DNA from: Pomphorhynchus laevis | Taxonomy: Eukaryota; Acanthocephala; Palaeacanthocephala; Echinorhynchida; Pomphorhynchidae | Assembly (NCBI GenBank): GCA_012934845.2 | Contig: WNNJ02002872.1 | Coordinates: 62,001 to 126,000 of the forward strand | Length of the DNA stretch: 64,000 bases | Direction of reading: 5' to 3' | In this document: one piece after another, positions 45,801 to 54,999 of the stretch | How the letters are laid out: every line of letters begins with the position of its first letter | Position numbering within the stretch: position 1 is the stretch's first letter | Notes under the pieces: generated by a model | The model's input: the letters and a program-made list of their open reading frames with translations, nothing else | Databases searched by the model: none | Told to the model about the DNA's origin: nothing | Made by a program: the position numbers and the translations under genes

Positions 45801-46046
45801 TTTTATAAATATTTACAATATTTGCCATATTAAGGTGAAAAGCCATTTCAATGTCCAAAGTGTGATAAACGATTTGCCAATAGCAGTGACAGGAAGAAAC
45901 ATTTTCATGTACATAGTGAAAATAAGCCATTTCAGTGTTCTATCGAAGGTTGTGGTAAGACGTATACTCATCCCAGTAGCTTACGTAAGCACCTTCGAAG
46001 ACATGACGAGGAGCAGCAAGATAAATCCCAACAACCCATCAAATAG
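38840..46046 (+). CDS. Zic: Zic/odd-paired family C2H2 zinc-finger transcription factor, three exons
   Basis: Exons 38840-39800, 41674-41898 and 45835-46046 join in frame (961+225+212 nt) to a 465-residue protein. Both introns are GT-AG and phase 1. A TGA directly precedes the ATG in frame, fixing the start. Residues 1-295 are low-complexity, rich in Ser, Asn, Pro and Gln. Five fingers follow: ZF1 C299/C310/H323/H328; ZF2 C339/C344/H360/H364 with [22 protein letters not shown]3 C372/C377/H390/H394 with [12 protein letters not shown]4 C402/C405/H418/H422 with [16 protein letters not shown]5 C430/C435/H448/H452 with [11 protein letters not shown]. These phrases are diagnostic of Zic over Gli/Glis. 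Zic proteins are nuclear regulators of segmentation and neural development. Odd points: ZF4 is C-x2-C and ZF5 C-x4-C, the reverse of usual Zic; no N-terminal ZOC motif was seen; the tail after ZF5 is only 13 residues. It may be a diverged paralogue. Confidence 0.9.
39801..41673 (+). other. Zic-like gene, intron 1
   Basis: 1873 bp, donor gtaggt, acceptor atttttcttatag (AG at 41672-41673). Contains a direct duplication (40536-40625 / 40847-40932) and a short tandem repeat near 40689-40735. No inserted coding element recognised. Confidence 0.8.
40536..40932. repeat. Diverged 90-bp direct duplication in intron 1
   Basis: 40536-40625 and 40847-40932 both read taattcaatatct, then catttacttggaggtga, then cataaggattattatcaaat, about 90% alike, start to start 311 bp. 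Between them a 13-bp unit (tgctttatatc-like) repeats about four times at 40689-40735. Confidence 0.75.
41674..41898 (+). CDS. Zic: Zic-like gene, exon 2
   Basis: 225 nt coding the end of ZF1, ZF2 and ZF3 (residues 321-395 and the first base of 396). Ends at cacacag|gtaaat, splitting the HTG linker codon. Acceptor has a good T-rich tract. Confidence 0.9.
42840..43390 (+). mobile_element. PLE C-half copy 3, best-preserved RT palm
   Basis: Open frame 42861-43385 (174 codons): [37 protein letters not shown] with catalytic [24 protein letters not shown], then a C-terminal [20 protein letters not shown] and [17 protein letters not shown]. This is the C-terminal half of a Penelope-like RT with no nuclease domain appended. 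It begins at the common cttaaatattttgat point. A perfect 22-bp palindrome (43428-43449) lies just downstream. Confidence 0.8.
43428..43449. repeat. 22-bp perfect palindrome
   Basis: tatagttatt-at-aataactata; simple AT-rich palindrome 40 bp past PLE C-half copy 3. Confidence 0.6.
43685..44195 (-). mobile_element. PLE C-half copy 4, inverse orientation
   Basis: The minus strand 44169-43984 reads [18 protein letters not shown] and [20 protein letters not shown], then the 3' UTR and the structured element at 43690-43795. It starts inside the coding region (LDMNIKL), next to the start of the plus-strand copy at 44198, forming a head-to-head pair. With copy 3 it makes a tail-to-tail inverted pair. 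Confidence 0.75.
43690..43795 (-). ncRNA. Structured 3' element of the PLE family, clearest copy
   Basis: On the minus strand an outer stem pairs ttcagaggaa (43792-43782 side) with ttcctcctgatga (43703-43691). Inside are ggcccc (43760-43755) with ggggcc (43729-43724), and ctgctatg (43753-43746) with catagcag (43711-43704). The last two cross, giving a possible H-type pseudoknot inside the outer stem. GAAAC lies between them at 43723-43719. A short hairpin (aaatacat/atgtattt) lies at 43784-43761. Confidence 0.5.
44198..44350 (+). mobile_element. PLE C-half copy 5, fragment
   Basis: Starts cttaaatattttgatta and carries the region of [19 protein letters not shown], then breaks off near 44350 in AT-rich DNA. 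Fragmentary. Confidence 0.65.
44410..44444. repeat. Perfect 16-bp hairpin
   Basis: Arms 44410-44425 and 44429-44444 (tatagttcctattcct and complement) with a 3-nt loop, between PLE fragments in intron 2. Confidence 0.75.
44640..45030 (+). mobile_element. PLE C-terminal end and 3' UTR, copy 6
   Basis: Reads [19 protein letters not shown], then [19 protein letters not shown] and a stop near 44826, showing the natural protein end. The 3' UTR with a structured element (44867-44972) and a tail (gatacatcgtctgttattta) follows. Confidence 0.7.
44867..44972 (+). ncRNA. Structured 3' element of the PLE family, intron-2 plus copy
   Basis: Outer stem tcatcagaggaa with cttcctcctgata. Inner tatgttagg can pair with cctgataacgta. 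GCTGAAACCTGATAAC is kept. The GGCC stem of the 43690 copy is not kept here. Confidence 0.45.
45357..45440 (-). ncRNA. Structured 3' element of the PLE family, partial copy
   Basis: The minus strand keeps GGCGAAATTTGATAACATA, GCAGTTCTTCCTGATGA and a long inner pairing (gctatcaaa / tttgataacatagc). Upstream PLE coding is absent. Confidence 0.4.
45835..46046 (+). CDS. Zic: Zic-like gene, exon 3
   Basis: 212 nt coding ZF4, ZF5 and a 13-residue tail, stop TAG 46044-46046. The first bases gt complete the Gly codon of the HTGEKP linker, confirming the acceptor at 45833-45834. Confidence 0.9.
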
Positions 46047-46131
46047 ATCACTAGCATATCAATAGTAGACGCCGAACCCTCTTTATTTTTGTACGTTTTG
46101 AAAATAAGTTTAACTGTAACATTTATATCTT

Positions 46132-46165
46132 AATAAATGTCTACGGATATTTAAACCGTAGACAT
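46132..46165 (+). terminator. Candidate polyadenylation signal with adjoining 10-bp hairpin
   Basis: AATAAA at 46132-46137, 86 bp past the Zic-like stop codon. A perfect hairpin follows at once: arms 46137-46146 and 46156-46165 (atgtctacgg / ccgtagacat), 9-nt loop. Confidence 0.5.
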
Positions 46166-46890
46166 CATGCTTTTAAGTGTCATATAATGTTAGATCATTA
46201 CATTTTATCTGTTCCATTTTTGAGCTAATAGTAAGCCAAAAAATAACTTACAGGATACTGTTGATATTTTTCGAAATTGAAGCGAAATCTGAATCATATT
46301 TTGAGACATCTGTAAAATAAAGAATACAAATTACATTAAATTGTAAGTTTAATTACGAATCCTTCATCTTTGCGATTGATAGTAGGGTTCATTTCTTTGA
46401 TAAATATCGCTTCTGTATCACAATATTGTGACACCAAGATACAATAAATATATTATGTATTAATAGCTTATATAGCGTATATTAGCTAATAATAGATATT
46501 AGATAATATTAGATATCTTTATCTTATATTTTTATGTTACTATAGTACAGTAACAACTTTTGTTGCACTTTATTGAAATTTCGTTAGTAATATAATTAGT
46601 TTCTTTATTTTTCTTTATTGTTTTACACAATTGACCAATAAAAATAATAAACAATTAATAAAATTATAAAATTTAACTGTTTTGATGCTTTGTTATTTTT
46701 TAATTATTTGCGTAAAAATGATTGAATAAAAATTATTTAAATATGAAATTATAAATATTCTACATATTTTACATGTATTATTGTGTAAACTCAACGTTTT
46801 AAAAAACTGATTAAATCGATAAAAGTCAACGTAAAATTTGTAACTTTAAATTTTATGTTGACATATTTTATTGAAAATTCATACCTAACG

Positions 46891-47021
46891 ATTGAAAATA
46901 TCTTCAATATCTCGACAGAACAAATTTGGCATCACCAGTTATTTGTTATCAGTTGGCTTTAATCTGATTAAAGCCAACTGATGATGAAAGATATGTTCTG
47001 TCGAAATATTACAGATATTTT
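46891..47021. repeat. Foldback (MITE-like) sequence
   Basis: Core arms 46948-46964 and 46966-46982 are perfect 17-bp inverted repeats around a single base. The inverted match resumes outward (gaaaatatcttcaatatctc and cgacagaaca against 46995-47021), interrupted on the left by about 16 nt near 46932-46947. Total length about 130 bp. Confidence 0.75.
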
Positions 47022-47658
47022 CATTTGCTGGCATTCATTGTTTTCATTCATGGCTTTTCAATTTAAAAATCAGAAAAACCAACATATCTTCAATTTAATA
47101 ATTAAAATTTTAATTATTCTATTATAGGAAATTACATTTCGATTATTTTAATATGATTTAAGAATTTATCGACGAGTGAATTGATTGGTTTGTATTTTGG
47201 TATTTGTTGTATCGTCATTACGGAATAGTCAATTTTCGATGAAAAAAATTAAACTCGAACCTGAATTTCTGATAATGAAATATAGTGAAAATAATAATTT
47301 AATAATAAAATTTGTAAATATCGAAATGTTCAATAAAGACAAGTCACTTGATGAGTTTTCTGTAACAAATTGATTTTTTATACATTTTGTTAGCATTTTA
47401 TGATCAATTTTTTTTTGATTTTGTCAGGAAGCACATCATTGAACTCTATATATGTGTATAATTATCATATTAATTATATTTAAAATTATGTTAAATTATC
47501 ATATTACTTCACGAAATTAATAATTGAACCCATCATATTTGACCTCCCCCCAGTTTAGTTCAGTAAGTAATCAAGTTTTCATATAATCACGAGTACTGCT
47601 CTAGAAATGTTATCCATAACTTGGTGTTGGTTAGTTAAGGTCCTCGAATGATGCAATC

Positions 47659-47690
47659 ATGCAGTTTATATTTTAAAATATAAACTGCAT
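47659..47690. repeat. 32-bp perfect palindrome
   Basis: Two 16-bp half-sites (atgcagtttatatttt and its complement) with no spacer. Confidence 0.85.
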
Positions 47691-50269
47691 TTTAACTTTA
47701 GGGTAAATAGGAGTAAATTCTAGTTTTTATCTTCATTAATTGATTTAAATTGCGTCACTTATTGCAGTCATTGGATTAACAATCTGAATTTAAAACCACG
47801 CCCATGGCGTGGTCAATTGTTTATTGATTGTGTAACGTTCATTATTGAGCTATTGTTCCTATAACCTATGTAAGCTAAGTGACTTAAAGATGGTCACGCC
47901 TTTAATTAAATAAAGATAAAATTAGTTTATGATTGGAAATCTCAAATAAAATCAAAAAATTCTCAGAAAACACCAATTTTCTGAATTCCTCACAAAATTT
48001 GCTAAATTCTTCATAAATGTTTATGATTTTTAATAATTTTTTTATCTTTTTAAATTTTATTATATTTTATAGAAAAATCAGCTTATCGAAAATGATGCTT
48101 AATAGATTATTATTCCAATGACTGTATAATATTATTTTGATATGTAATGTTTAAGTAAAATAAAAGCGTTTTTTATATTCTATTTTTAGAATATTATGAA
48201 TTCTGTATAAAGAAAAACTATTTTTATATTCTATTCAATTTTTAACGACGTAAAAACATCTTCAAATAAATTTTAAACCATTTTTTGATCCATATTTTAA
48301 AATGAAATGACCACATTAGTAATTACAAATGTTAATGCAAACAAAAGTCCGTCACTATAAAAGATTAAAGTCGTTCAGGTGACTTTATTATCCAAAGTTT
48401 ATTTAATACTAATTCTGTTTGTTTACTTTTTCATTCTCAAAGTGAATTTTTATCAAAGTGAATATTTATGTTCAGCAAAAATTTACGACAAAGTAAATTC
48501 GTTAATTTTATTTTAATTATTCATTTATTCGTTAATTTTAATTTATTTTATTTTGAACATGATAAATAAAATACTATTTTTTATCCCAAAGATGAACTAA
48601 TTTCCATTAGTTTTGTTTATTCATTTGTTTATTTACAATTCATAATAAATTTGTTTTCAAGTTGATAAAAAACGTATACAAATTCGTGAAATCATGTCAA
48701 GTTTTCAATAAATCAGGTCAAGTGAAATAATGTAAAGTTTTTAATAAATCATTGTTCTACAATATTATAGGTTGAAAAATCGGCTTGTATCCAACAACGT
48801 CACTTATACACTTACTAAATTAGATGTCGCAGTAAAGCGATTTGAAGCGAAAACACAGAGAATAATACTACAGCTTTTCCAATTCACACAATACCATCAA
48901 ACATATAATTACGTGCAAAATGATTGCTTGAAATACAATCACAGCTAGTTTTGTAAAATTATAACTGGTAATTACTAGTGCTCAGTGGGAGCAGTAAGAA
49001 AGCAATCGTAGATTTCGGCAGTGATAACAGTGAAGGAGTATATTATATCTGTATAATTCTAGATATCATTATTCCGACAATAGCGCACACGATTCGACAT
49101 TCATAGATATCAATCAATGTCAATACAAAAATCGACAATTTTAAAAATAACGATTTAATTAGCTGTGTACTTTAAGCACAGTGGCGAGTACCCTTCAACG
49201 CGAATACTCTGCAGGGATGATCCGCTTAGTCAAATCCAGAATTGCAGTTTATATACGCAAAATATTAGTTCTGTTTACGACTGATATGAGTGAGAGGTAA
49301 TCTTGAAAATTTATCGGATATAGGAATTGGAACGTTTAACGCAGAATATTTGTCATAACCGATATCAGTTTATTTGAAACAAATTATTTAAAAAATTAAA
49401 ATTAAAAAATTTTAACTTTAATTTTTAATTTTTTTGACCGTTTAAATTTGCATTAGACGATTAAACATTTGTGCTGAATTATAGATTTAAATAATTCCAG
49501 TATCACTTTTAGAATTTTTTGATATTTTTATCAAAATCCACAAAAATTGACATGTCAAATATTATAGTGAATAACCATTGGGAAAAATTGTTTGTTTTGA
49601 CGATAAACATCACATAATTTAATTAAAAAATTATGAACTTCACAACTCTGATAAAAATTAGTTTATTCAGAAAATTTTAATAAAATTTAATTTATTTAAA
49701 TAGCATTTAAAATTTATTTAAATAAATTAAATAAAACAAATTTTATAAGATAATTGTTCTGTTGCAAATAAATAAAATTTTCATTTGCCATAACCTCTCA
49801 GTTATTAAATTAAATTTTAAATTAAAGTAAATAAATAAAATTATTTAAATTTTAATAAAATTATTTACCATTTTAATTTGCTCTATTAAATAAAAATAAA
49901 TAATAACATATTAAATTGTGTCAATTAAACGTGATGAATATTTATAGTCAATATTATTTAAAAAAATATTAAATATTAATTGTATAAATATTCATAAATA
50001 TATTAATATTTATATTGATAAAATTATATTGGTTAAAAATTGTCTTGTATATAAGATTATACTTACAAGATAATATAAACAAAAGATTAAACACCGAGAG
50101 AATATACATACTATGTTACATACATAGAGATTATACTACAACATAATTATACTATTATACATACCGACTAGTATAAACTAGCGAGTACAAACAGACGGTA
50201 ATAAAGTCTAAAGGCATCGGACGTTTTTAAACCCTGAAACGTACTCTCATTTGAGCATATCACGTCCAT

Positions 50270-52010
50270 GCCGAGATAAAAACCAACTTCAATACCGAAA
50301 TGCTACAACTGCAGCATTTCGTTGCAGCCAAATGTGAAGGATACAGCTGCGCAAGAAATGGAATACTATGTCTTAACTGCTCAGCGAAAATCTGTACACG
50401 GAGAGTTTAGAACATTGTAATGTAGACGAACGGACTGACATCAATCCTTGTTCAGAGAGGAATGACGAAGCACAAACGTTATACTCACAAATTTAACGGA
50501 TTATTCATTGGGTCTTTACATCAACCATCAGTCGAGGATATATATTCGAGCGTCATTCAGTGGAAACCCAATCTTATGTTTTTACTAATATGCCCAGAGA
50601 GTAACTCATTCGTGACCATCCTACATCGTTCTATCGAGAGGTCGCTGATGGCAACGCAGGTGAAGCTAATGTGCTTAAATTTGCAACTATATTTGGGCAG
50701 TGTGTCCTTCAGAAAATTAAGTAAAATATCGACCATCCGCAAAACTCTCGAACGTAGGTTAAACCCATTGCAGCGAGACAGAGTAGTTGATTTATTTGAC
50801 GAAGCTCTATTCTTGCTGCGTGAGCTGAAGCAACGCTAGATGATGCAAGAAAACAGAGATTGGAAGAAGGAATATATCAGCTTAATGTCCCGAGGTAAAA
50901 TATTAGCAGCAGCTGATGTCCTTGAGAATAAGAACTTGTCAGGTGTGGTGAACCTAAGTACTTTTGTGAACGGTATGGCTGTCCATCAGTTCCTTAGCAA
51001 TATGCATCCCGCACCAGTGCTACCGCCAGATAGCGCCCTGATTACAACGCTTTTCCCTAGATCGGGTCAACATCTTCTGTGCGATTAAATGCGATAAATT
51101 AGGATTATTTAATTCGCGCTTACAAGAGGGCAAGAGGTAATGCAGGAACATTCGAACTCAATTCTTTGATCTGGAGACATTTGCTTACCAGTTTCGGATT
51201 GCTGTCTCACAATATTGCTGCATCTTCGGCAGATTTCGGAATCCGAAAAACAACTAAAACGTAAACCGCTATAGTACTTGAGGTATTTACTGCTGTAGTC
51301 TTGTACAGTTCAAAAGAAGCAGGCATGGAGTTCGCCTTCTTGGAATTTGCGATGCTGCAAGGCGCATAATATGCGAAGCGTTGTTATAAATTATTCGCAA
51401 TGATTTGCAAGATGTTGCCGGAAATGTTCAACTTACCGCGTCCCAACCTGGTGGAATTGGGTTTGCAGTTCATTCGTTACGGAGAATCTTTAAGCCAAAT
51501 GATAGTAACTGTTTGATGGCAGTAGATGCGTCAAATGCGTTTTATATTATGGATACTCAAAAATAGCTCATAAACTCAGATTTTAATTCATTCAGATGAT
51601 GGCATGTCCGATGTAGAGATTGGGGATGTTTCAAGGAATTCAGCGGGTATTAAGATCTTAGGCATCTCAATTGGATCTGATGATTTTATTGCTCCATCTA
51701 ATGAAGCAGCGGCAAGCTACTGGATGACTCTTATTTACCTATTAACAGATGCTAAAATGAACCCTTAAACGCATATGCTTGTCTATTCAACTCTAATCAA
51801 TGGAAATGGACGCACTTGATGCGAGCAAATGAATATACAGCGTCCTGGTTGTTGAGTCTGAGCGGAATGATATACGATCGATTTCTTCTTATATTGACTG
51901 GGCATGATCTAAATGACGAATGGTTCACCATATTAACATCCCCCATCAAAGCTTGGCGGTATCGGAATTGTTTACCATCTGCATGCATGTTCGATTGAGT
52001 ATAAGAGTTA
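50270..52010 (+). mobile_element. RLE-LINE copy 2, N-terminal region to RT, broken
   Basis: Plus-strand relative of the element at 55000-58030. A Cys-rich N-terminal motif (CEGYSCARNGILCLNCSAK, about 50330) is followed by an N-terminal domain, frame 50462-50839, ending IRKTLERRLNPLQRDRVVDL. A second frame (50840-51088) is homologous to the region before the RT. RT blocks follow: VRLLGICDAARRIICEAL-like sequence near 51330-51400, VAGNVQLTASQPGGIGFAVH, and LMAVDASNAFYIMD (about 51515). After an internal deletion that removes the YADD block come post-RT pieces (51600-52000: IKILGISIGSDDF; KWTHLMRA). The nuclease end was not recognised. Several frame changes. Confidence 0.7.
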
Positions 52011-52800
52011 GCGAACCCTATGTGACTGTTATGGTTCGGGTTTCTCTGTGATTAAAACCGCTTGTGTTCTCAACATCAGAGAGCATTGGTCCACGTACTG
52101 TATACTATGAAAACAATCGCATCAAGTGTGGCTTGGAAAAGTCAAATAACCTACCCCGACACGTTAGTGCGCTTAAAACATCGCATTGATTTCGCCATCG
52201 CCCGTTCTTCGTTTACATGCCTACGAGCTCTCCGTTCTAAACGAAATTTCCCGGTGACATGTCACACATGGAACGATTCTTCCGGTAAGTCTTGCGCAAC
52301 TCAACTGCTCAGATTTGACTTTCTTGTCGAGAGAGCGATATAAAGAAAATAATAATTCCGTTAAAAATGCAAAAACCTTCTTGAACCAAAATTACAAAAC
52401 CTTTTCTAAATGTATTTTTTATTTTGAATCCATTTGTGGGTAACCATTGCGGTGTAACATAATAATAAATATTGTCATTATATTATATGCAAGGTTTCAT
52501 TATATTATATGCATAATTAAATATTATGCCAAAAGCAAGTATAATATTGAAAAAACTTATATATATATCAATCGAAAACAAATAAAACTGATGGAGCTAA
52601 TGATCGAAGTCAAGTTATTTAGCAGCAAATACGGATTTAAAATCAATCGTAGCCAGTTTTAGCTCTTGGACCGCACTTTCAAGCGATTTTTCGCATTAAT
52701 AACAAGTAAAATAATGTATTTATTTTAAAATCCTGAGAGAAATTCAGTGCCCTCGTAATCAACGGATACGCATTTTTGTCTTATATAAAGAATAACCAGA
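52011..52800. other. Unassigned; one open frame 52062-52343
   Basis: 52062-52343 (+, 93 codons) may be decayed C-terminal RLE-LINE sequence but no motif supports it. The remainder is AT-rich with no gene. Confidence 0.35.
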
Positions 52801-52809
52801 AGGTCCACA

Positions 52810-53340
52810 CATCAGTAGGATCCAGATTTTAAGAGTGTTTAAGGTTCTCCACCGCCGTTTTAAAAGGTTCATCACAAGGATTATTATTACAAGACCTTCA
52901 ATTTCACAGGTACTCACAAAAGTGATTCGGCATTATAATGTATAAATATTATTGCCGCAGCATGCCCCCGATCTCAGAGCGATACGGCATTATAGTTGTT
53001 ACTAATAAGTAGACGGGTAAAACGGACATAGCTGGGTATTGGAAACCATCAAGTTCATCATCAATCAAATCCCTAGACCGGTTTCTGCTTATTAAGCTTC
53101 ATCAGTATGTCCTGATTTTAAGCGTGTTCAGGGATCCTCTAACACATTTTAGAATGGTTCATCCCAAGGATGATTATTACAAGACTTTCAAGTAAGGCGA
53201 TCACAAAAGTGATTCGGTATGGTGCCGTATAGCCTTGCGATCCCTGGGCAGGCTCCAATAATATTTATATTTATTGACTTTGCATGGTGCTCATCCGAGA
53301 GTTGAGTACCGGCATTTGTTAGAATTATTTGTAATTATAT
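52810..53340. repeat. Two tandem, diverged copies of a unit of about 288 bp
   Basis: 52810-52935 and 53098-53225 share gattttaag-gtgtt, gttcatc-caaggat-attatt, acaagac-ttcaa and cacaaaagtgattcgg, about 75% alike. The following parts (52950-52995 and 53260-53320) also resemble each other. A T-rich tail (ttattattgttgttgtttt) near 53362 suggests a LINE 3' end. Confidence 0.6.
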
Positions 53341-53689
53341 ATAAATTCCTATCCTGGCTTTATTATTGTTGTTGTTTTATTTCCCACATCCAGCCTTAAT
53401 TTTTTATTCTGAATCAACTTTGTATCCGAAGAGTTTTGGAATCTAGTTTTGTAACCCAGGTTTCAAGTTCAGCTTACGAATCCAATTTTGTAAGTTTTAA
53501 TGGCGAAATAATTCACAATTATATTGTAATCAGTTAATTTGCAAGTTCAGGTATTTAAGCTATACATAGTACGTATTTATTAATCTTATTTATGTATTTT
53601 ATTTTTATTTCATTAAAATAAATACAATATAATTTTAAATTTCGCTCGTATTAAAGATAAATATCTTTTTGTTTTTATCTATCTTGTGT

Positions 53690-53770
53690 CGAATTGGTCA
53701 TCAGGAGGAATAGCTAAGTTTCGGAACTTATTTCTCTATGGCCGAACATTATTCCTCAATGAAAACTTAC
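53690..53770 (-). ncRNA. Structured 3' element of the PLE family, isolated copy
   Basis: The minus strand has tcattgaggaat pairing with attcctcctgatga and an inner TTCCGAAACTTAGCT. It is shorter than the other copies and not attached to PLE coding sequence. Confidence 0.4.
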
Positions 53771-54999
53771 TCTTACATCAAAATTGAATTCAAAATTATA
53801 TAATTTTATTATTAAATAATAATAAAATACGTATTTATTAAAAAAGTAACATAATTCTATTTAAAATTTTTGTATTGAATATGCAGATTATTGGTATCTT
53901 ATAATTATAAACTATATTTGGTGTTAACTGTCATTCTAATCCTTGAACATCTTTTCCCTTTAGATTTTGTTTCTTAAGATCAAACACAAACATCTTCGTT
54001 AATTGTTTTACAATTTATTAAAAAAATTTAATATTTAAATTACAAGTTAATTTTTATATGTGATTTTGATTACATTTATAATTTATTTTTATTGGTTCTG
54101 ACTACTTTCTAATTAATAATTCATATCTGTTTACAAAAATTATTTCGATATATACATGATTTGATCTCCCTTGTGAAATGAATGTGTTTGCATCGGACTA
54201 GTTAGCAGCAAACTTACATTTACAATTTATAGAAAGTCATTTAAAATGCTAAATGTTTAGCATTTCTGTTCCACAAATAGTATTCTTATTATAATTGAAT
54301 AAACAATGTAAGATGGCAAAAGGGTAAGTGCTCTAGTTTCTTATCAGATTGATACCTAAGTGATAATTATTGCTGGTCATTTTATTCACTAAAATGTATG
54401 CCCCCCCACCATGCAGTCGAAGAATATCATTACCCTATGCGATGATATATCAAATATCATAAAAAATGGTTCGATTTTTAAGTCAATTAAATAACAGCAA
54501 CTGAACTTTGTAATTCTAAATAGTCATTGTTTTTCATCTCTAGCTCACAATGTGATGTAATTTTTTGATTCAAAGAATTACTTCTTGACTATTCGATTAT
54601 TCGATGCTGTCTATTCGATACTATTTGATGCTGTCAGAAAAATTAATCGTGAATTAATAAATATATATATATGATTTTATAAATACAATTTTATATCTTT
54701 TAACTTACTTGAATGGGTTAATTTTTGAATAACTTTTATGACCTGATTATAATGAAAATGAGGTTAAATACGATGTAAATGAATGTGGGGATAGTTAATT
54801 CAGATTTCAATTTCGGCGATGCTACTTTAGAATTTAAAAGTAACAATTCTCTAAAATCAATCATGCTTTATATGTGAAGCTACTGCTAGTTTTATTCATA
54901 ATTGTTACTACAAAATTATCTTTTTACAAATATATACTTTTAATAATAATTAAAAGTATGAATACTTTTTTATTTTTTTAAACACAAAAGTTTACAACT
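53771..54999. other. No gene seen
   Basis: AT-rich, only short frames; no repeats beyond simple A/T runs. Confidence 0.45.

Larger units (their letters stand above)
41899..45834 (+). other. Zic-like gene, intron 2, filled with PLE pieces
   Basis: 3936 bp, donor gtaaat, acceptor ccatattaag (weak pyrimidine tract). From about 42840 to 45450 it consists largely of PLE C-half fragments and 3' elements in both orientations. Confidence 0.8.
46166..50260. other. No gene seen; 4-kb AT-rich region downstream of the Zic-like gene
   Basis: No coding frame with a recognisable domain. Contains a foldback sequence at 46891-47021, a perfect palindrome at 47659-47690, and A/T-rich simple sequence (49380-50060). 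Confidence 0.45.

Noticed and set aside
47185-47373. 62-codon ORF downstream of Zic
   Set aside because: Length expected by chance in AT-rich DNA; no support.
52062-52343. 93-codon plus-strand ORF as a host gene
   Set aside because: No motif, no homologous frame elsewhere in the window, and it directly follows a decayed LINE.
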